From Cognaticolwellia aestuarii (lineage in GTDB: Bacteria > Pseudomonadota > Gammaproteobacteria > Enterobacterales > Alteromonadaceae), in NCBI RefSeq assembly GCF_002000025.1, contig NZ_MUZV01000003.1, positions 248,001-312,000 on the forward strand: 64,000 nt of DNA, given 5' to 3'. Positions within the stretch are counted from its first letter, which is position 1, and every line of letters starts with the position of its first letter. A program made the translations under genes and the position numbers. Shown one piece after another: positions 20,000 to 28,569 of the stretch. The notes below the pieces were generated by a model that worked only from the letters and a program-made list of their open reading frames with translations, was not told the DNA's origin and made no database searches.

Positions 20000-20623
20000 T
20001 TAACTAACGATAGTTAATAACTCAACATCAAATATCAAAGTTGCATACGGAGGAATTGCACCTTGTGAGCCACGCTCACCGTAAGCTAAGTCGTATGGCA
20101 CATATATACGCCATTTTGAACCTTCAGTCATTAACTGTAATGCTTCAGTCCAACCAGCAATAACACCACCAACTGGGAATTCTGCAGGTTGACCACGGTC
20201 AACAGAGCTATCAAAGATATCGCCGTTAACAAATGTTCCGTGGTAATGAACACGAACTGTGCTAGCAGCTGTTGGCTTTTCGCCTTCGCCCGTAGCAATA
20301 ACTTCGTACTGTAAACCTGATTCAGTCGTTGTAACTTCATCACGTTTAGCATTTTCAGCTAAGAAAGCTTCGCCTTCAGCTGACTTTTCTTTTGCTTGTG
20401 CTTGTTCTAGTTCTTGCATCTTTTGAGATACAATACCAAAGGCTTCATTTAAATCTTCATCAGATACTTGGCTAGCAACATTAGCAATAGCATCAGCTAA
20501 ACCTGCTTGTACCGCTGATACGTCAAAATCTTTAAATGGGTTATTACGAAGTTGATCACCTAATTGACGACCTACACCGTAACTTACGCGTTGTTCGATT
20601 GTTTCGATTTTATTTTCAGACAT
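20000..20623 (-). CDS. fklB: FKBP-type peptidyl-prolyl cis-trans isomerase (FklB/FKBP22 type)
   Basis: The 207-residue protein has the helical FKBP N-terminal dimerisation domain (about residues 8-95, 'RVSYGVGRQLGDQL') and a C-terminal FKBP domain (about 115-205) with 'VRVHYHGTFVNGDIFDSS', 'EFPVGGVIAGWTEAL' and 'PYDLAYGERG'. No signal peptide is present, so it is cytoplasmic, matching FklB rather than the periplasmic FkpA. It catalyses proline isomerisation and acts as a folding aid; such FKBPs are known in psychrophilic relatives. It has its own terminator. Confidence 0.93.
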   Translation of the reverse strand: MSENKIETIEQRVSYGVGRQLGDQLRNNPFKDFDVSAVQAGLADAIANVASQVSDEDLNEAFGIVSQKMQELEQAQAKEKSAEGEAFLAENAKRDEVTTTESGLQYEVIATGEGEKPTAASTVRVHYHGTFVNGDIFDSSVDRGQPAEFPVGGVIAGWTEALQLMTEGSKWRIYVPYDLAYGERGSQGAIPPYATLIFDVELLTIVS

Positions 20624-20775
20624 TATTTAATCTTCACATTAATTGATACGATAAAAATTCGCGAGATAATAGCATAAACTAAGCTTCGTCTGTAGTGCTA
20701 GTAAAAGGAATTTTGTTATTTATTATAAGTTTTTTATCTTTGTGGATAATTAACACCTTATGACCCGCAATGGCT

Positions 20776-21723
20776 TTAACCATGTGAGCTTTCAAGTATT
20801 TTTTTATAACATTGTGTTAACACCGGAGCCGATAAATTTAAATCTTCTACGATTGCCATTGGGTAAGCAATTAACACGTCAAACTCAGATTCACCGCCAG
20901 CTGCTAAATCTCTTTGCATAGAAGTTTCACTATTATCAGCTAAACGTGATAAAAAGCTTAAAGTCTCCTTTATATGCTTGTCGCCAAGTTGCACTCCTAC
21001 CTTGCGGCCAATATCAGCATACTCATTAACAATGCGCTCAAGTAAAAAGGCGACATGACTTTGTGAACGAATTTCGCCTAAATTAAGCTTTCTAGACGCC
21101 GCCAAAGCTCCCCAGGCTGCAACTAATATAAACTTACGCCATAGTGCGAGTGTTATATCGCTAGTTACCCCGACACTAATACCTGCGAGTTTCAACCGCT
21201 TAGCAATCGCACTAAGTTGTTCTGTCTCAACTACTTTAGCATTTTGCTCGGCAAAGCACCCTAAAGTGATATGAGGCTTAGCTCCCGTATGGTTAATCAC
21301 ACCATCCGCTGACTTTTCAGCAATTATTTTCGCTAAGCCACCAATGATATTGGCGCTAGCGATGCCTTGTTGTTGCATGACATCGGCAGCATTTACCCCA
21401 TTCAAGAGCGGAATTACCCGAGTTTTCGCTGAAATAAGTGGTTTAATTTGCCCAAGCGCAGCACTCAACTGATACGACTTTACACAAATAAAAATCACAT
21501 CGGCAGGTGTTGTAAGGCTATCACTGGTCAAGCTTAATGCATCAATCACATTGATCTTAGCAAGCTTTACATCGCCTTCGATACTGTTAATCGTTAGGCC
21601 GGAAGCTTTCATGCTTTCAAATTGCTGACCACGTGCGACAAAGGTAACATTTTCACCGTGTTGTGCTAAACGACCACCGAAGTAACCTCCGACAGCGCCA
21701 CAACCAAGGATAACAAAATGCAT
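20776..21723 (-). CDS. panE: 2-dehydropantoate 2-reductase family protein
   Basis: The 315-residue protein begins with a Rossmann motif 'ILGCGAVGGYFGGRLA' and has the ketopantoate reductase C-terminal helical domain with 'LWRKFILVAAWGALAASRKLNLGEI' (catalytic lysine) and 'SSMQRDLAAGGESEFD'-like substrate motif. The reaction is NADPH-dependent reduction of 2-dehydropantoate to pantoate for coenzyme A. The family also holds paralogs acting on other 2-oxo acids, so the exact substrate is not certain. AAGGAAG precedes the ATG. It is a single gene. Confidence 0.85.
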   Translation of the reverse strand: MHFVILGCGAVGGYFGGRLAQHGENVTFVARGQQFESMKASGLTINSIEGDVKLAKINVIDALSLTSDSLTTPADVIFICVKSYQLSAALGQIKPLISAKTRVIPLLNGVNAADVMQQQGIASANIIGGLAKIIAEKSADGVINHTGAKPHITLGCFAEQNAKVVETEQLSAIAKRLKLAGISVGVTSDITLALWRKFILVAAWGALAASRKLNLGEIRSQSHVAFLLERIVNEYADIGRKVGVQLGDKHIKETLSFLSRLADNSETSMQRDLAAGGESEFDVLIAYPMAIVEDLNLSAPVLTQCYKKILESSHG

Positions 21724-22215
21724 AACACTTCCTTTAAATACATAAATTTTGCTCAGTTTATCATGTAAAAACCTTCAAGGTCAGGCGCTTAAAATAAAAA
21801 TCTGTCGCCTAAATATCATCAGTTAACATCGTTTATTCATAAGCGCTTGGTGTTAATGCATTTCAAATAAGCAATTTACATTGCAATAACAGCCACCAAG
21901 AGTGAATTAAGCTATTGAATTATTATACTAAAATATTTTAACGTTCAAATTGTAGCTATTTTAATGACAAACTGGTTGACGACAAAAACCCTTTCGTGGG
22001 ATTATGCTCACGCATCGAGCTAATGCTCAGGCGATTGTTTTTTCCATTAACGATAAAAATAAAAGCTGATTCATTACGCGCTAAAGTGCAAATAAATATA
22101 TTGATGACAATAAAACTGTTAAGACAATAAACGGTTAATTTTCAATATTAATATTTTAAATACATTTATCAAACAACAGTCTATTCAACGTTGCTGATAA
22201 CGAGGAAAGCAAAAA
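21724..22215 (+). other. Promoter region of the sugar-alcohol cluster (492 bases without a gene)
   Basis: This AT-rich gap between divergent panE and the permease gene must hold both promoters. I see a possible promoter with TTGACG at about 21975 and GATTAT further on, and a spaced inverted pair TTATCA / TGATAA near 22168-22203 next to the permease start. No operator for the cluster's SorC-type regulator can be named with confidence. Confidence 0.4.
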
Positions 22216-23931
22216 GTGGCTAATATTCATAGAGATAACTCATTTAATGATATAAATGAGGAACAAATGCCCGTTGCAAAGAATAAATTGCATGGTTGGA
22301 AACACTTTGCAGGCTTATATGCTGGGGAGCATGTAGCGGCAACTGAATTTGTTATTGGCGCAACGTTCGTCGCATTAGGTGCTGCGACTATTGATATATT
22401 ACTCGGCTTATTAATTGGTAATTTATTAGCCATGTGCTCATGGTGGTTATTAACAGCGCCAATCGCAGTTGAAACACGTTTAAGCTTATATAATTACCTC
22501 AATAAAATTGCTGGTAATTCAATGACCAAGCTCTATAACTGGGCAAATGTGGTGATTTTTTCGGTGATCTCTGCTGCGATGATCACCGTGTCATCTACTG
22601 CCGTTAGATTCTTGTTTGATATTCCAGCTCAACTTAATTGGTATCCTAATAGCTTTTGGTTTGTTGCTATCGTACTCGCTGTCGGCTCTATTGTTGTCGT
22701 GGTCGCTATGTATGGTTTTGCCACCGTCGCTGATTTTTCTAAAATATGTGCCCCTTGGCTATTTGTTATCTTTATTTCCGGTTCTTTTGCTTTGTTTCCG
22801 GCTTTATCAAACCATGTTTTAGGAACAACAACACTGACCGGCTGGGGCGATTTTATGACCATAGGTGACAGTTCCATTTGGACAGGATTTACCGGTGATG
22901 GTGAAGAAGGCATTGGCCTACTTGAAGTCATAGGCTTTGCATGGGCTGCTAACTCAATCACCCACTTTGGTTTAATTGATATGGCAATTTTTCGCTTTGC
23001 TAAACGAAAAAGCTACGGTTTATTATCGGGTGTTGGTATGTTTTTTGGTCATTACCTTGCTTGGATTTCAGCGGGTATTATGGGCGCAGGTGCTGCGGTA
23101 TTACTTAAAACCACCATTACCTCATTAGATCCTGGTGATGTTGCTTACCACGCGTTGGGCTTAACTGGCTTTGTTATCATTATTATCGCTGGCTGGACCA
23201 CCGCTAACGCCAACCTTTATCGTGCAGGCTTAGCTGCTCAGTCTATTTTTGTTAATCATTCTCGTGAAAAAACCACTGCGGTTGTTGGTGTCGTCACCGT
23301 GATCATTGCTTGTTTCCCTTTTGTTTTTTCTCAAATGCTACCGTTACTGACTTACGCCGGCTTATTAGTTGTACCTGTTGGCGGCATTGTATTTGCTGAG
23401 CATGTGTTATTTCCAAAAATTGGCTTAACCCGCTATTGGGCTAAATATCAAAACATTGCTCGCAGTATTCCAGCCATTGCAACTTGGGCACTTGCCTTAG
23501 TGTTTGGCTTTGGTTTAAACGCGCTAGATGTTATGTCCTTTTACTACCTGTTTATCCCAACGTGGATATTTAGCATTGTCACTTATACTGTATTAGCGAA
23601 AAAGTATGGCGCCGATAAAGATTACAGCGAAGAAGCTGCTGCTGAAGCACTGGAGCAACAAAACATTGTTACTTATCAAGCTGAGCAAGCACGAAACGAT
23701 AAAGCTTTTGTTGTTGATACCAGTTTATTAAGCAAAGTATTAAATGCCGTATCCGTTATTTCATTATTAATCATTACCGTATTCGCATGTCAGGTGATGT
23801 TTTTCAGTGAAACCATGGCCATTTATGAGGCCAATAAAGCGCAATTTGAACTTTACTGTTTCATCTTTACCATCATGTATTTTGCCAGTGCTTATATCGT
23901 ATTAAAACGTCATAAAGTGCTTAATAATTAG
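22216..23931 (+). CDS. NCS1-family (purine-cytosine permease-like) transporter, predicted sugar-alcohol importer
   Basis: The 571-residue protein has about 12 transmembrane helices between residues 35 and 460, then a hydrophilic segment (about 473-505) and two further helices. The 'AGEHVAATEFVIGATFVALG' start, the 'GFATVADFSKI' and 'GWTTANANLYRAGLA' stretches are those of the cytosine/purine/allantoin permease family. Start is GTG at 22216 after GAGGAAAG. Family members carry nucleobases and related compounds, but this gene heads a plus-strand cluster with a mannitol-type dehydrogenase, sugar kinase and SorC regulator and no other transporter. Inference: it carries a hexitol. The C-terminal extension with two extra helices is longer than in classical NCS1 proteins. 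Confidence 0.75.
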   Translation: MANIHRDNSFNDINEEQMPVAKNKLHGWKHFAGLYAGEHVAATEFVIGATFVALGAATIDILLGLLIGNLLAMCSWWLLTAPIAVETRLSLYNYLNKIAGNSMTKLYNWANVVIFSVISAAMITVSSTAVRFLFDIPAQLNWYPNSFWFVAIVLAVGSIVVVVAMYGFATVADFSKICAPWLFVIFISGSFALFPALSNHVLGTTTLTGWGDFMTIGDSSIWTGFTGDGEEGIGLLEVIGFAWAANSITHFGLIDMAIFRFAKRKSYGLLSGVGMFFGHYLAWISAGIMGAGAAVLLKTTITSLDPGDVAYHALGLTGFVIIIIAGWTTANANLYRAGLAAQSIFVNHSREKTTAVVGVVTVIIACFPFVFSQMLPLLTYAGLLVVPVGGIVFAEHVLFPKIGLTRYWAKYQNIARSIPAIATWALALVFGFGLNALDVMSFYYLFIPTWIFSIVTYTVLAKKYGADKDYSEEAAAEALEQQNIVTYQAEQARNDKAFVVDTSLLSKVLNAVSVISLLIITVFACQVMFFSETMAIYEANKAQFELYCFIFTIMYFASAYIVLKRHKVLNN

Positions 23932-24004
23932 TGATTGTATCGTTAACTAACACTTAATTACGAAGCATAACGTTAGCTGACAATAAGACAAAAAAGCAAT
24001 AATC

Positions 24005-24042
24005 CCTTATAGCTAAATACTAAGTAAGCTTTAGCTATAAGG
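24005..24042 (+). promoter_or_regulatory. Perfect hairpin between permease and dehydrogenase genes
   Basis: CCTTATAGCTAAA and TTTAGCTATAAGG form a perfect 13-bp stem with a 12-base loop, 74 bases after the permease stop. There is no T run, so it is more likely an mRNA-processing or stability element than a terminator. Confidence 0.65.
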
Positions 24043-24054
24043 CAGAAAACAACC

Positions 24055-24097
24055 ATTAATAGGGTAAGCAGTAGTAGCACTACCCTGATTAATTTTT
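24055..24097 (+). terminator. Terminator-like hairpin before the dehydrogenase gene
   Basis: ATTAATAGGGTA pairs with TACCCTGATTAAT (one bulge), and TTTTT follows. It lies inside the presumed operon, 30 bases before the dehydrogenase start, so it could set the ratio of transporter to enzyme or act as an attenuator. Confidence 0.55.
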
Positions 24098-24127
24098 AGG
24101 TTCAATTTTATTGAGCAAGGTAAAAAC

Positions 24128-25681
24128 ATGACTGATACGACAAAAAATAAAACACTAAGCCAAACCCTGTGCAAAGGCAATTTAGCTAAATTACCTACAT
24201 CTGTTGATATACCAACGTATGATCGCAGCCACCTCAAAGCGGGCATCGTTCATATTGGTGTTGGCGGTTTTCATCGTGCCCATCAAGCGGTATATATCAA
24301 TGAATTATTGAAAACACCGGGCGCTGAGCAATGGGGCATTTGTGGTATTGGTTTATTAGAAAATAACCGCGGCTTGCGTGATATCTTGGTAAAGCAGGAT
24401 TACTTATATTCGTTAGTGGTACGCCACCCTAATGGCAAAATTGACAATAAAATCATCGGTTCAATGATAGATTTTATTTTCGCTCCCGATAGTAAACAAG
24501 CCGTTATTGACAAATTAGCCCATAGCGACACTAAAATTGTTTCATTAACCATTACTGAAGGTGGTTACAACATACACCCAACCACTGGCGAGCTTGACTT
24601 AAACAACGCAAGCATTGCCCACGACATTGCCAATCCTGACGATCCAACAACAGCATTTGGTTATATTGTTGCCGCCTTGAAAATACGAAAAAATAACGGC
24701 ATGCCGGCTTTTACCGTGCAATCTTGTGACAACATTCAGCACAATGGCGCCGTAACACGCAAAATGCTGTTAAGCTTTACTCAACAACAAAATCCCGCAG
24801 ATGCCGAGCTAAGCCAGTGGATTGCCCAGCAGGTACAATTTCCTAATGCTATGGTCGATCGCATTACACCCGTAACAACAAAAGCCGATATTGATTACGT
24901 AGCACAAACCTTTGGTTTACTTGATGAATGGCCAATTACTTGTGAGTCGTTTTCACAATGGGTGATTGAAGATAACTTTAGTGACGGCCGCCCGCAATGG
25001 GATAAAGTCGGCGCGCAATTTGTTAGCGATGTCACGCCATTTGAGAAAATGAAAATTCGTTTATTAAATGCCGGCCACTCAGTGTTAGGTTTACTAGGCT
25101 CGATTCATGGTTACGCGACTATAGATGAAACCGTATCCGATAAAGATTTTGCCGATTACCTACGTGCTTTTATGGATTTAGAAGTAACCCCGCTCTTAGA
25201 TGAATTAGACGGTATCGATTTAGCACAATATAAAGACACCTTAATTGAGCGTTTCTCAAACCCTAATATCAAAGATAATTTGGCGCGTATTTGCTCAGAA
25301 AGCTCAGCCAAACTGCCTAAATTTTTAATCGCTACTATCACAGAAAATTTAATAGCAAAACGTGATTGTTCATTAGCCGCTTTAGTCATTGCCACTTGGT
25401 GTTTATATAGTGATAAGCAAGTTAACCAATCTCAGCAAACCTTAGATATTCAAGATGCCATGCGAGATGAGCTAAGCAAATATGCTAAAAAAACGCCAAC
25501 AGATAAATTCGCCTTCTTAAAACTAGATAGTTTGTTCGGCGATTTAATCTTACAACAGGCATTCACTGAACATTATGGTAACGCCATTAACGCGCTGTAT
25601 TCACCAAGTTGCTATATTAAAGACATTATGAAAAGCACGCTTGAGAAAAAGCATAAAAAAGCCAGTGCGGAGACAAAATAA
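24128..25681 (+). CDS. Mannitol dehydrogenase family protein (hexitol 2-dehydrogenase or hexuronate reductase type)
   Basis: The 517-residue protein belongs to the polyol-specific long-chain dehydrogenases. It has the N-terminal Rossmann 'GIVHIGVGGFHRAHQAVYI' (about 39-57) and the catalytic K-x4-N-x2-H motif in 'KIRLLNAGHSVLG' (near residue 310). The family includes mannitol 2-dehydrogenase (mannitol to fructose) and fructuronate/tagaturonate reductases. The partner PfkB kinase overlaps by one base (TAATG), which fits production of a free ketohexose, so mannitol 2-dehydrogenase is my favoured reading; arabinitol or sorbitol are alternatives. AAGG precedes the ATG. Confidence 0.85.
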   Translation: MTDTTKNKTLSQTLCKGNLAKLPTSVDIPTYDRSHLKAGIVHIGVGGFHRAHQAVYINELLKTPGAEQWGICGIGLLENNRGLRDILVKQDYLYSLVVRHPNGKIDNKIIGSMIDFIFAPDSKQAVIDKLAHSDTKIVSLTITEGGYNIHPTTGELDLNNASIAHDIANPDDPTTAFGYIVAALKIRKNNGMPAFTVQSCDNIQHNGAVTRKMLLSFTQQQNPADAELSQWIAQQVQFPNAMVDRITPVTTKADIDYVAQTFGLLDEWPITCESFSQWVIEDNFSDGRPQWDKVGAQFVSDVTPFEKMKIRLLNAGHSVLGLLGSIHGYATIDETVSDKDFADYLRAFMDLEVTPLLDELDGIDLAQYKDTLIERFSNPNIKDNLARICSESSAKLPKFLIATITENLIAKRDCSLAALVIATWCLYSDKQVNQSQQTLDIQDAMRDELSKYAKKTPTDKFAFLKLDSLFGDLILQQAFTEHYGNAINALYSPSCYIKDIMKSTLEKKHKKASAETK

Positions 25682-26601
25682 TGAACAGTTTATTCATTAA
25701 TCATAAGGCGCCAAGTGAAATATCTATCAGCTGTTTTGGTGAAGTATTATGGGACTGCTTTGCAAGCGATAAACGTTTAGGTGGAGCGCCGCTTAATGTC
25801 TGCTTGCGTTTAAACTCACTGGGCATTAATGCCCAAATGTTAAGTGCCGTTGGCAATGATACCTTAGGCAACGAGCTGTTAGATATTATTAAAGCACGAG
25901 ATATGAACACTGATTTTATTGCGATTAATAGCGATAAAAAAACCAGTACCGTAGAAGTAACAATAGATGATAACGGCTCCGCATCTTATGAAATTGTTGC
26001 CGATACCGCTTGGGATAACATCGCTTTAACCCCTGCCCTTATTGAGCAAGTAAAGTCATCAGACATTTTTGTTTTTGGTAGTTTAGTGGCCCGCAGCCCA
26101 GTGTCATTAAATACCCTAAAGCAGCTAATTGATATGGCACAATTCAAGGTTTTTGATGTTAACTTACGTAAACCTCATTACCAGCTTGCAACCTTAATAC
26201 AATTTATGGAAGTTGCTGACTTTATTAAATTAAACGATGATGAATTATACGAAATAGCACATGCGATGGGCTCTAAATTTAACTCCCTAGAGCAAAACAT
26301 TGAATTTATTGCTGAAAAAACTAATAGCCCTTATATCTGTGTAACGAAAGGCTCACATGGCGCTTTACTGAAAATTAATGATAAAAATTATTATAATTCG
26401 GGTTTTTTGATCAATGTCGTTGATACCGTAGGGGCAGGAGACGCTTTCTTAGGTTCGTTAATTTACCAGTTATGTAATACAACTAACGCGCAATATGCGG
26501 TTAACTTTGCCTGTGCGGTCGGTGCTATGGTCGCGAGCAATCATGGTGCGACTCCGCAATTGTCACTTGCTGATATTGAGCAGTTTATTAATCCGGTGTA
26601 A
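25681..26601 (+). CDS. PfkB family carbohydrate kinase, probable fructokinase
   Basis: The 306-residue ribokinase-like enzyme has 'LGGAPLNVCLRLNSLG' near the N-terminus (substrate site), and the C-terminal signature 'VDTVGAGDAFLGSLIYQL' with the catalytic aspartate (about 258). The early 'CFGEVLWDCF' is typical of bacterial fructokinases. It would phosphorylate the fructose made by the dehydrogenase to fructose-6-phosphate. Its ATG overlaps the dehydrogenase stop in TAATG with GGAG upstream, so the two are coupled and made in similar amounts. Confidence 0.87.
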   Translation: MNSLFINHKAPSEISISCFGEVLWDCFASDKRLGGAPLNVCLRLNSLGINAQMLSAVGNDTLGNELLDIIKARDMNTDFIAINSDKKTSTVEVTIDDNGSASYEIVADTAWDNIALTPALIEQVKSSDIFVFGSLVARSPVSLNTLKQLIDMAQFKVFDVNLRKPHYQLATLIQFMEVADFIKLNDDELYEIAHAMGSKFNSLEQNIEFIAEKTNSPYICVTKGSHGALLKINDKNYYNSGFLINVVDTVGAGDAFLGSLIYQLCNTTNAQYAVNFACAVGAMVASNHGATPQLSLADIEQFINPV

Positions 26602-26720
26602 TTACTGGCTTTATTTTACTGCACTTAATTTGATTTTCAGCGCGCTACCTTAGCTATCTTGGTATCATCATTTTAGCTGTAACATATTGATAATTTGCTC
26701 TAATGTTAAAAGGAATAAAA

Positions 26721-27431
26721 ATGCCTCAAACCACAACGTTTTCCATACCTGAGACAATTGAATTAGTAATTTTTGATTGTGACGGTGTATTAGTCGACAG
26801 CGAAATGTTAAGTCAACGTGTATTACTTAGTATGCTCAAAGATTTAGGTGTTGTGGTATCAAAGCAATATTTTCTGACTAACTTTTTAGGTTTCAATTTT
26901 GAGCATGTTACCGCTAAAGTGTTCGCTGACTTTTCAGTAACGTTAACTGAAGCGTTCCGCGACAATTATCGCGCAGCGTTAATTTCCGTATTTGCGAAAG
27001 AACTGCAAAAAACTGATGGCCTAAACGCCATATTGGCTGATCTTAAAGTAAAAAGTTGCGTTGCTACGAGCGGTAGCCCTGAAAAAGTAAAAAATTCACT
27101 GCACTATACCCAGCTTGAAAGTTACTTTGCTGGCCATGTTTTTACCTCTTCTGAAGTAACAAATGGCAAACCCTCCCCTGATTTATTCCTACATGCGGCA
27201 AAAAAAATGGCGGTCGCGCCTGAGCACTGCTTGGTAATCGAAGATTCTAACGCAGGCGTCAGCGCAGCACTCGCAGCAAATATGCATGTTATTCGCTATG
27301 CTGGCGCTAGTCATCTGAAAAGTAGCAATAACTCTACTCAAGCGCTAGCAGATGTTAGTACAATAACGCATTGGAACCAGTTATTTAAGCAAATACCATC
27401 ACTGAGTTCATCAGCTAAAATCGAGGGGTAA
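26721..27431 (+). CDS. HAD-IA family sugar-phosphate phosphatase
   Basis: The 236-residue protein has HAD motif I 'IFDCDGVLVDSE' with the two aspartates, motif II 'VATSGSPEKV', motif III lysine in 'VTNGKPSPDLFLHAA' and motif IV 'CLVIEDSNAGVSAA', with a cap inserted after motif I. This is the beta-phosphoglucomutase-like subgroup that includes hexitol and sugar phosphatases such as YniC and YieH. I use the ATG at 26721, which has AAGGA seven bases before it; an in-frame ATG at 26703 is less well placed. It lies four bases before the SorC regulator gene. Its substrate is unknown; in context a hexitol- or ketose-phosphate is likely. Confidence 0.83.
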   Translation: MPQTTTFSIPETIELVIFDCDGVLVDSEMLSQRVLLSMLKDLGVVVSKQYFLTNFLGFNFEHVTAKVFADFSVTLTEAFRDNYRAALISVFAKELQKTDGLNAILADLKVKSCVATSGSPEKVKNSLHYTQLESYFAGHVFTSSEVTNGKPSPDLFLHAAKKMAVAPEHCLVIEDSNAGVSAALAANMHVIRYAGASHLKSSNNSTQALADVSTITHWNQLFKQIPSLSSSAKIEG

Positions 27432-27434
27432 ACT

Positions 27435-28397
27435 GTGTTAAAACGCTCTAATTCAGACATAAGAAAGTTAGACGATGCCGCCAAAGCGGGTTGGTTATAT
27501 TATGTTGCCGGTTATACTCAAGAAGAAATAGCCAAAAAACTCAATGTATCACGACAGTCAGCTCAGCGTATGGTTGCATTGTCGGTCAGTGAGGGCTTAA
27601 TCAAAGTCAGGCTCGAACACCCCATCGCTAAATGTATGGATTTACAAGTAAAGCTCAAGGAAAGCTTCGGTTTACGATCTTGCATCGTGGTACCGAGTGC
27701 TGATGGCGAACCATCGTCGACTTTAGGGCTTGCGCAAGCGGGCGCAAAAGAAATAGAACTACATTTAAAATCTCCACAACCTAAGGTTATAGCGTTAGGT
27801 ACAGGTCGAGTGCTGCGCGCTTGCGTTGAAGAGCTGACTTTATTGAACTGTGAACATCATCAAATTGTTGCATTGCTGGGTAATATGGCATCAGATGGCT
27901 CTGCATCATCATACGATGTTGTGATGAGAATGGCAGAGCATATTAATGCTAAGCATTATCCTATGCCACTTCCTGTACTGCCGAGCAGTAAAGAAGAAAA
28001 AGAACAGTTACACGCCCAACATTATATCGCTAATAATTTAAAATTAGCCGCGCAAGCCGATGTTACTTTTGTCGGTGTCGGTAATTTAGCGGTCAATTCG
28101 CCGTTACATATTGATGGTTTTGTTACCCCTAAAGAGCTAGAAGAGCTGCAAACTAAAGGCGCAGTCGGTGAAATAATCAGTTGGGTTTTAGATGTTAACG
28201 GTAATTTAATTGATTGTGCGGTCAATGAGCGTGTTGCCAGTACACCACTGAAAGTAAACCCTGAAAAAGCGGTTTATGCCATCGCTGCTGGTGAAGAAAA
28301 AGTACTCGCAATTCTAGGTGCCCTTCGCTCTAAACTAATCAATGGCTTAATAACCAATGAATATACTGCTGAGCGTTTACTCGAACAATTAAAGTAA
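27435..28397 (+). CDS. SorC/DeoR-type sugar-binding transcriptional regulator
   Basis: The 320-residue protein has an N-terminal helix-turn-helix ('YTQEEIAKKLNVSRQSAQRMV', about residues 27-47) and the SorC sugar-phosphate-binding domain (about 60-318) with 'VIALGTGRVLRACVEEL' and 'FVGVGNLAVNSPLHIDGF'. Start is GTG with GAGGGG upstream. Family knowledge: SorC regulators control polyol and sugar operons and respond to phosphorylated intermediates. It sits in the middle of the cluster and is the obvious local regulator, probably sensing fructose-6-phosphate, a hexitol or the polyol phosphate. Confidence 0.88.
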   Translation: MLKRSNSDIRKLDDAAKAGWLYYVAGYTQEEIAKKLNVSRQSAQRMVALSVSEGLIKVRLEHPIAKCMDLQVKLKESFGLRSCIVVPSADGEPSSTLGLAQAGAKEIELHLKSPQPKVIALGTGRVLRACVEELTLLNCEHHQIVALLGNMASDGSASSYDVVMRMAEHINAKHYPMPLPVLPSSKEEKEQLHAQHYIANNLKLAAQADVTFVGVGNLAVNSPLHIDGFVTPKELEELQTKGAVGEIISWVLDVNGNLIDCAVNERVASTPLKVNPEKAVYAIAAGEEKVLAILGALRSKLINGLITNEYTAERLLEQLK

Positions 28398-28421
28398 TTG
28401 AGCCGATGCATTTAACGCTTA

Positions 28422-28468
28422 TATACCCAAGCCACTTGAAAGTGCAGTTTCAGAGTGGTTTGGGTATA
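28422..28468. repeat. 47-bp imperfect palindrome between the SorC gene and pgi
   Basis: TATACCCAAGCCACT and, inverted, GAGTGGTTTGGGTATA flank a centre that also holds AAA/TTT pairing. The ends TATACCC/GGGTATA are perfect. It looks like the intergenic palindromes with TATACCCAA ends known from Vibrio and Alteromonadales genomes. No second copy was noticed in this window. Confidence 0.6.
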
Positions 28469-28477
28469 ACTTTAAAA

Positions 28478-28504
28478 GTCATTCATAACCGTAAGCGAAA
28501 TGAC
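28478..28504. promoter_or_regulatory. Spaced inverted repeat upstream of pgi
   Basis: GTCATT and AATGAC face each other across 15 bases, 66 bases before the pgi start. It could be an operator, for example for the adjacent SorC-type regulator. I did not find the same pair before the permease. Confidence 0.3.
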
Positions 28505-28569
28505 AGCGTTTATGGCTTAGTTAGTCAATACATTTACAGAAAACAAAATATTATAAAGGCTTATTAAAC

